This document shows, piece by piece, positions 56,855 to 64,000 of a stretch of DNA of 64,000 nucleotides. The notes below the pieces were generated by a model. The model made no database searches, had not been told where the DNA came from, and saw nothing but the letters and a program-made list of their open reading frames with translations. Origin of the DNA: Sphingomonas sp. PP-F2F-A104-K0414 (GTDB lineage Bacteria; Pseudomonadota; Alphaproteobacteria; Sphingomonadales; Sphingomonadaceae). The position numbers were made by a program, and so were the translations under genes. The stretch spans positions 1-64,000 of the forward strand of contig NZ_SLYD01000007.1 of NCBI RefSeq assembly GCF_004340945.1, in the 5' to 3' direction. Positions within the stretch are counted from its first letter, which is position 1. Every line of letters begins with the position of its first letter.

Positions 56855-58474
56855 GTGGCGAAAGCTCCCGCGAAAGCTGATGCGGGCGGCGGTCATGTCT
56901 GGTCGCCAAGCCGGTCGGCGGCGGGCAAGTACAGCCCGTGGCTGATCGTCGCGATCATCTCGATCCCGACCTTCATGGAGGTGCTCGACACCTCGATCGC
57001 GAACGTCGCGCTCGATCATATCTCGGGCGGGCTGTCGATCACCACCGATCAGGCGACGTGGGTGCTGACCAGCTACCTCGTCGCCAACGCGATCGTCATC
57101 CCGATCTCGGGCTGGCTGTCGGACGCGATCGGCCGGAAGCGCTATTTTCTGCTGTCGATCGCGCTGTTCACGCTCGCCTCGCTGCTCTGTGGCCTCGCGC
57201 CGAACATCGGTACGCTGGTCGTCGCACGCGTGTTGCAAGGCATCGGCGGCGGCGGATTGGCGCCGGTCGAACAGTCGATCCTCGCCGACACCTTCCCGCC
57301 GAAACAACGCGGGATGGCGTTCGCCGCGTTCGCGATCGTCGTCGTCGTCGGCCCCGTGCTCGGGCCGACGCTGGGCGGCTACATCGTCGAATATTCGAGC
57401 TGGCACTGGGTGTTCCTGATCAACGTGCCGGTCGGCATCGCCGCATGGTTCCTGGTCGAGACCTTCGTCGACGAGCCCGACCAGGTGAAGAAGGACCGCG
57501 ACGAGCGGTTCAAGAACGGCCTGACGATCGACTATGTCGGCGTCGCGCTGGTGGCGCTCGGGCTCGGCTTCCTCGAACTTACCTTCGATCGCGGCGAGCG
57601 CGAGGATTGGTTTTCGAGTGGGTTCATCGTCATGTCGGCGATCATCGCCGCGGTGTCGCTGGTCACGCTCGTGATCTGGGAGCTGAACCACAAGGACCCG
57701 GTGATCGACCTCAAGCTGCTGAAGAACCGCAACTTCGCGCTGACGATCGGCGTGATGGGCGTCACCGGCATGATCCTGTTCGGCACCACGCAGCTAATAC
57801 CGCAGATGCTGCAACAGGTGCTCGGCTACAGCTCGCTCGACGCCGGCCTCGCGCTGACCGCGGGCGGTTTGGCGACGCTGGTCATGGTGCCGTTCGCGGG
57901 GCGGTTGAGCGGGCTGGTCGATGTCCGCTTCCTGCTGTTCCCGGCGCTGCTCGTCCAGGCGTTCGCGCTGTGGAACATGAGCCATCTGTCCGCCGACATC
58001 GCGTTCTCCGACGCGGCGTTCGCGCGGCTGTTCCAGGCGATGGCGCTGCCGTTCCTGTTCGTCCCGATCAACGCGATCGCCTATGTCGGGCTCAAGCAGA
58101 CGCAGACCGCGCAGGCATCGAGCCTGCTCAACGTCGCGCGTAATCTTGGCGGGACGATCGGCATCTGCTTCGCGCAAACGCAACTTGCCGGTGGGTTGCA
58201 GCGGCATCAGTCGGAACTGACGCAGACACTCAATCCGCTCGATCCGAACTATAACGACTGGATGCAGAAGGCGGCCGGCGCGTTTGCGGGGCAGGGCGAT
58301 CCGTCGACTACGCCGCTGGCCGTGCTCTACAGCCAGATGCAGCGGCAGGCGACGATGCTCGCGTTCCTCGACGTGTTCCGCGCGATGATGGTGGTCGTGC
58401 TGGTCGTCGCGCCACTGGTTCTATTCATGCGCTCCGGCAAGACCGGCGGCGCCCCCTCGGGAGGGATGCATTGA
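56855..58474 (+). CDS. EmrB-type MFS drug efflux pump (DHA2, 14 TM)
   Basis: 539 aa from a GTG one base after the previous stop. TM1 motif SIPTFMEVLDTSIANVAL, loop motif GWLSDAIGRKRYF, and motif C-like GPVLGPTLGGYIVE; FLINVPVGI is typical of DHA2. Uses proton gradient to expel hydrophobic compounds. TGATG overlap with the channel gene. Confidence 0.93.
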   Translation: MAKAPAKADAGGGHVWSPSRSAAGKYSPWLIVAIISIPTFMEVLDTSIANVALDHISGGLSITTDQATWVLTSYLVANAIVIPISGWLSDAIGRKRYFLLSIALFTLASLLCGLAPNIGTLVVARVLQGIGGGGLAPVEQSILADTFPPKQRGMAFAAFAIVVVVGPVLGPTLGGYIVEYSSWHWVFLINVPVGIAAWFLVETFVDEPDQVKKDRDERFKNGLTIDYVGVALVALGLGFLELTFDRGEREDWFSSGFIVMSAIIAAVSLVTLVIWELNHKDPVIDLKLLKNRNFALTIGVMGVTGMILFGTTQLIPQMLQQVLGYSSLDAGLALTAGGLATLVMVPFAGRLSGLVDVRFLLFPALLVQAFALWNMSHLSADIAFSDAAFARLFQAMALPFLFVPINAIAYVGLKQTQTAQASSLLNVARNLGGTIGICFAQTQLAGGLQRHQSELTQTLNPLDPNYNDWMQKAAGAFAGQGDPSTTPLAVLYSQMQRQATMLAFLDVFRAMMVVVLVVAPLVLFMRSGKTGGAPSGGMH

Positions 58475-59937
58475 TGCGTGCGCGGTTCATGGTGGTTGCG
58501 GTCGCAGCCCTGCTCGCGGGGTGCACCGTCGGCCCGAATTACGTCGCCCCCGAGATGGCAGTGCCGCCGGCGTTCGTCGGTCCGCAGGCTACCGTCGGTA
58601 CGACGGTCGATCCGGCGCGCTGGTGGTCGGCGTTCGGCGATCCGCAACTGGACGGGCTGGTCGAACGCGCGCTGAAGGGCAATCCCGACATCGCGATCGC
58701 CGCCTCGCGCGTGCGACAGGCGCGGTTGCAGGAGATCGTCGCACGCTCGCAAGGGTTGCCGAGCGTCAACGCGAGCGCCAGCCCGAGCCATATCGAGTTC
58801 AGCAAGAATGCCGGCCTCTCGTCGATCGCGCGCGCGTTCAGCGGCGGCACGGGGGCAGGCGGTACCGGCTCGACCGGCGGCATCGCGCTGCCCGGTAGCG
58901 GGATCACGACGTACTCGGTCGGGTTCGACGCAAGCTGGGAGCTCGACCTGTTCGGTGGTGTCCGGCGCAGCACCGAGGGCGCGCGGGCGCGGACCGAAGC
59001 GGCAGTCTGGTCGAAGCGTGATGCGGCGGTGACTTTGGCCGCGGAAGTCGCTCAGGCGTATTTCGCTCTCCGCCTCGACCAGGCGCAGCTCGCCGCGATC
59101 GAGGGCGAGATCGCCAACCAGCAGCGCGCGCTGACGATCGCGGGCAACATCGCCAAGGTCGGCCTCGTCCCGCCGATCGACGTCACCCGCCAGCGTGCTT
59201 CGATCACGTCGACGCAAGCGCGCGCCGAACCGGTCCGCGCCGATGTGGATGTTCGGATGCATGCCTTGGCGATCCTGCTGGGCGAGCCACCCGCGACGCT
59301 GATGACCGAACTCGCCGCGCCGTCGGTCGCACCGCTCGGCGTGCCGTCAATTCCGGCTGGCCTGCCCTCCGAGCTGTTGCGGCGGCGTCCCGATATCCGT
59401 GCCGCCGAACGCGATCTGGCGGCTTCGACCGCGGATATCGGTGTCGCGGTGGCGGATATGTATCCGAAGTTCAGCCTGACCGGCATGAGCCAGCTCATCT
59501 CGACCGCGCTCGGCAATCTGTTCTCAGGCGACAGTCTCCAGCTGACCGCGAGTGGCGCGGCGCAGTTCCCGCTGCTCGACTGGGGCCGGCGCAAGTCGAC
59601 CGTCAAGTCGCGCAAGGAAGACCGCGAGCAGGCGTATCTGCGCTATCGCTCGACCGTGTTGCAGGCTTTGCGCGACGTCGAGGATCCGCTGGCGCAGATC
59701 GCTGCAGAGCGCCGTCGGAACGCGGCGTTGCAACGGGCGATCGTCGATGCACAGAGCAGTGCGAAGGCGGCGGAGTCGCAGTACCGGACCGGGTTCGTGG
59801 CGCAGAATACGCTGCTGGATGCGCAGACCGACGTGCTGGCCGCCCGGGAGCAGCTGGTGGCTAGCGACGCGCAGTTGCGGCAGCTGACGGTGGCGTTGTT
59901 CAAGGCGCTCGGTGGCGGGTGGGAGCAGGCGGAGTAG
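58474..59937 (+). CDS. NodT/OprM-type outer-membrane efflux lipoprotein
   Basis: 487 aa. Lipobox LLAGC with Cys near aa 17, GPNYVAPEM after it, two TolC-family repeats: WWSAFGDPQLDGLVERALKGNPDI and PSELLRRRPDIRAAERDLAAS, the latter the usual start of the second half. Last gene of the tetR-emrA-emrB-oprM-like operon. Confidence 0.93.
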   Translation: MRARFMVVAVAALLAGCTVGPNYVAPEMAVPPAFVGPQATVGTTVDPARWWSAFGDPQLDGLVERALKGNPDIAIAASRVRQARLQEIVARSQGLPSVNASASPSHIEFSKNAGLSSIARAFSGGTGAGGTGSTGGIALPGSGITTYSVGFDASWELDLFGGVRRSTEGARARTEAAVWSKRDAAVTLAAEVAQAYFALRLDQAQLAAIEGEIANQQRALTIAGNIAKVGLVPPIDVTRQRASITSTQARAEPVRADVDVRMHALAILLGEPPATLMTELAAPSVAPLGVPSIPAGLPSELLRRRPDIRAAERDLAASTADIGVAVADMYPKFSLTGMSQLISTALGNLFSGDSLQLTASGAAQFPLLDWGRRKSTVKSRKEDREQAYLRYRSTVLQALRDVEDPLAQIAAERRRNAALQRAIVDAQSSAKAAESQYRTGFVAQNTLLDAQTDVLAAREQLVASDAQLRQLTVALFKALGGGWEQAE

Positions 59938-60019
59938 CGCCACCGTCTGGGTGCATGCTGCGATCCCCGGATTAAATTATCGTCACGTCGATTCCGACAT
60001 ATCGCTGCAACATATCGGG

Positions 60020-60137
60020 ACGAAAGGGTGTGTGTCGCCGCTCCCTCTCCCCCTGTGGACGGCGACTTGACCGGGTCTCCCCTGTCCCGGTCTTCTCCCT
60101 GAACTACGGGGCGACCATCACGGTCGCCCCGCCTTTT
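60020..60137 (+). ncRNA. Putative small RNA with two anti-Shine-Dalgarno hairpin loops
   Basis: Three hairpins in 105 bases. Hairpin 1: GTCGCCG (60034-60040) / CGGCGAC (60060-60066) with a C/U-rich 19-base loop containing CTCCCTCTCCCCC. Hairpin 2: CCGGG (60071-60075) / CCCGG (60086-60090) with loop TCTCCCCTGT. Hairpin 3: GGGGCGACC / GGTCGCCCC (60108-60130) then GCCTTTTT, a terminator. C-rich loops complementary to ribosome sites, closed by an intrinsic terminator, are the plan of alphaproteobacterial cuckoo-type sRNAs. It may be free-standing or cut from the efflux operon 3' UTR; the 5' end is a guess. Confidence 0.5.
60108..60137 (+). terminator. Intrinsic terminator
   Basis: A 9-bp perfect stem GGGGCGACC/GGTCGCCCC with a 5-base loop, then GCCTTTTTGC. 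It ends the putative sRNA or the efflux-operon message. Confidence 0.8.
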
Positions 60138-60223
60138 TGCGTTCTGGGACGATGCTCGAATGGCATTCGCGCGCCACGCGTCCGCCTTCCGACACGCGTC
60201 TGGGCCCGTCACGCCCCCAATAT

Positions 60224-60691
60224 CCGTCATCCCAGCGAAAGCTGGGGTATTTCTCGTGGTGGGTGACCCTCGCCAAACCGGGATATTCCAGCTTTCGCTG
60301 GAATGACGGCAAGGCAAAAGTATCGCCTGCCATCATCCGCCGACACACCCATCCGCCATACCCGTCACCCCAGCGAAAGCTGGGGTATCTCTCGTAATGC
60401 GCGACGCTCGCCAAATCGGGATATTCCAGCTTTCGCTGGAATGACGGCTGGGAACATGATCGACGCTTCGTCGTCCGCCAATACGCGTCGTCCCAGCGAA
60501 GGCCAGCGAAGGCCAGCGAAGGCCGGCGATGGCAGATGAAGATGGCGACGGTAGGCGAAGATATCGCGCTTTCCGTCATCCGCCATCACACCCATCCGCC
60601 AAAACACGTCATCCCAGCGAACGCTGGGATATCCCTCGTGGTGGGCGACGTGGGCCTCACGGGGATATCCCAGCCTTCGCTGGGATGACGG
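60224..60691. repeat. Field of four CAGCGAAAGCTG-family palindromes
   Basis: Units at 60224-60309, 60362-60447, 60486-60534 and 60607-60691, each starting CGTC(A/G)(T/C)CCCAGCGAA. The first two are near-identical, the third is a half unit holding AGCGAAGGCC three times in tandem. The 826-bp gap between the efflux operon and acnA holds these and the putative sRNA; no protein gene is seen. Confidence 0.8.
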
Positions 60692-60729
60692 TCGTTTTGG
60701 GTAGCTAACGGTTTGGACGGCAACGCGTC

Positions 60730-60757
60730 CGTCGTCCCGGATCGCTCCGGGACGACG
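60730..60757 (-). terminator. Hairpin at the end of acnA
   Basis: CGTCGTCCCGGA pairs perfectly with TCCGGGACGACG over a 4-base loop (TCGC), 6 bp after the acnA stop. No clear T-run. Confidence 0.7.
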
Positions 60758-60763
60758 TAACTC

Positions 60764-63448
<2,685 letters not shown>

Positions 63449-63728
63449 AGGGGTCCTTCCCGTGGGCGTCGGGCCGCCGGGCGCCGAGGGGAAAGCAGCC
63501 ATATAGGCCACGCGGGCGCGTCGGGGACCGAGCGAAAAATGCTGTTACCCGAGGGGCCTTAGCAAGGGGGAGCGGATCGGGGAAGGGCGCGGGTGGCCGG
63601 CGGGAGAGGATAACTGCAATTGCGGTAAGCATGACCGCGCCCCCGCCCCGCGACGACCCATCGGACGGGCATCGTCGATCGACACGATCCGCCTTTCTTC
63701 GCCGATGGAACAGCGTAAGGCGCGGGTG

Positions 63729-64000
63729 ATGACGCGCAATGACCCCGAACCGCAAACCGACAGGCATGCCGCATCGCTGTGGATCGGGACCTATGCCGGC
63801 GGCGGCGGGAAGGGGGTGTATCCGTTGCATCGCGGTGCCGCAGGATGGACGACGCCCGCGTCTGCAAATCCCGCGCAGAATTGTTCGTTTGGCGTCCATG
63901 CCGCGCGTTTCGATCTTCATTATCTGGTCGACGAACATGGCGGGTCGGCCGGGGTGTTCCGCAGGCGCGACGACGAAGGCCCTGCGTCCTGGGATTGCCT
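63729..64000 (+). CDS. Beta-propeller lactonase family protein, N-terminal fragment
   Basis: 90 codons before the window edge. LWIGTYAGGGGKGVYPLHRG, NPAQNCSFGVHAARFDLHYLVDEHGG resembles the start of the lactonase (6-phosphogluconolactonase-like) propeller family. AAGG lies 9 bases ahead of the ATG. Without the rest, substrate cannot be judged. The 280-bp gap to acnA shows no other gene. Confidence 0.7.
   Translation, partial: MTRNDPEPQTDRHAASLWIGTYAGGGGKGVYPLHRGAAGWTTPASANPAQNCSFGVHAARFDLHYLVDEHGGSAGVFRRRDDEGPASWDC

Noticed and set aside
60486..60534. Triple AGCGAAGGCC as a mini CRISPR
   Set aside because: Units are 10 bp and directly abutting with no spacers; it is a tandem expansion within a palindrome.
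60118..60579. Open reverse frame of about 150 codons between the efflux operon and acnA
   Set aside because: It is made of the palindromic repeats read in frame; repeated peptide segments mirror the DNA repeats.

Overview
The window looks like a chromosome segment of a Sphingomonas-like alphaproteobacterium (Sphingomonadaceae). The signs are high GC, a long TonB-dependent receptor, class III alcohol dehydrogenase, GatCAB, the tig/clpP/clpX/lon/hup order, an alphaproteobacterial type leuA and ilvB, and many intergenic palindromic repeats. Assignment is from protein family recognition and gene order only; no database search was possible.

Layout. (1) 1-7.9 kb: part of a P2-like prophage. Capsid (cut by the window edge) and scaffold/protease genes diverge from terminase and portal genes. 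Beyond the portal come a probable cos region, a Dam-type methylase, a small secreted protein, an AT-richer two-TM protein of unknown function, a dense TTAGG/CCTAA repeat cluster, a small unknown ORF, and a tRNA-Arg(CCU) whose 3' end faces the prophage. In P2 the matching place (old/tin) is a known hotspot for anti-phage genes; the int/cI/cox/A block expected here is absent. (2) 8.1-19.7 kb: SWIB and DUF2945 small proteins, a formaldehyde-detoxification operon (frmA-VOC-fghA), a TonB receptor, a pterin operon (folE, folM-like, folB), a PfpI/DJ-1 protein, and leuA with a leucine-rich leader peptide, then yceI. (3) 20.1-25.5 kb: ilvB-ilvH-ilvC, and miaA/serB divergent with overlapping start codons. 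(4) 25.6-30.2 kb: small exported proteins and a SPOR/Sel1 - ParA - RHH-like - SPOR/TPR cluster. (5) 30.4-41.5 kb: pyrB with a pyrC-like gene lacking catalytic residues, a polytopic membrane protein, ruvX, a DUF3089 hydrolase, gatCAB, a retropepsin-like protease and small proteins with a probable EcfG promoter. (6) 41.6-54.8 kb: tRNA-Leu, tig with a histone-H1-like tail, a glycosyltransferase, clpP, clpX, ChaA, cytochrome c, an M1 peptidase, lon, hupB, tRNA-Val. (7) 55.0-64 kb: a TetR-controlled tripartite efflux operon, a probable small RNA with anti-Shine-Dalgarno loops, a repeat field, acnA and the start of a lactonase.

How it fits together: leuA and ilvBHC are branched-chain amino acid synthesis; pyrBC' is pyrimidine synthesis; folE/folM/folB make reduced pterins; frmA/fghA clear formaldehyde; tig, clpXP and lon form the protein quality-control block. 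At least five families of intergenic palindromes lie between operons. The less-described parts are the prophage cargo segment with its repeat cluster, the leu leader, the anti-SD hairpin RNA near 60.1 kb, and the orphan ParA/SPOR cluster.
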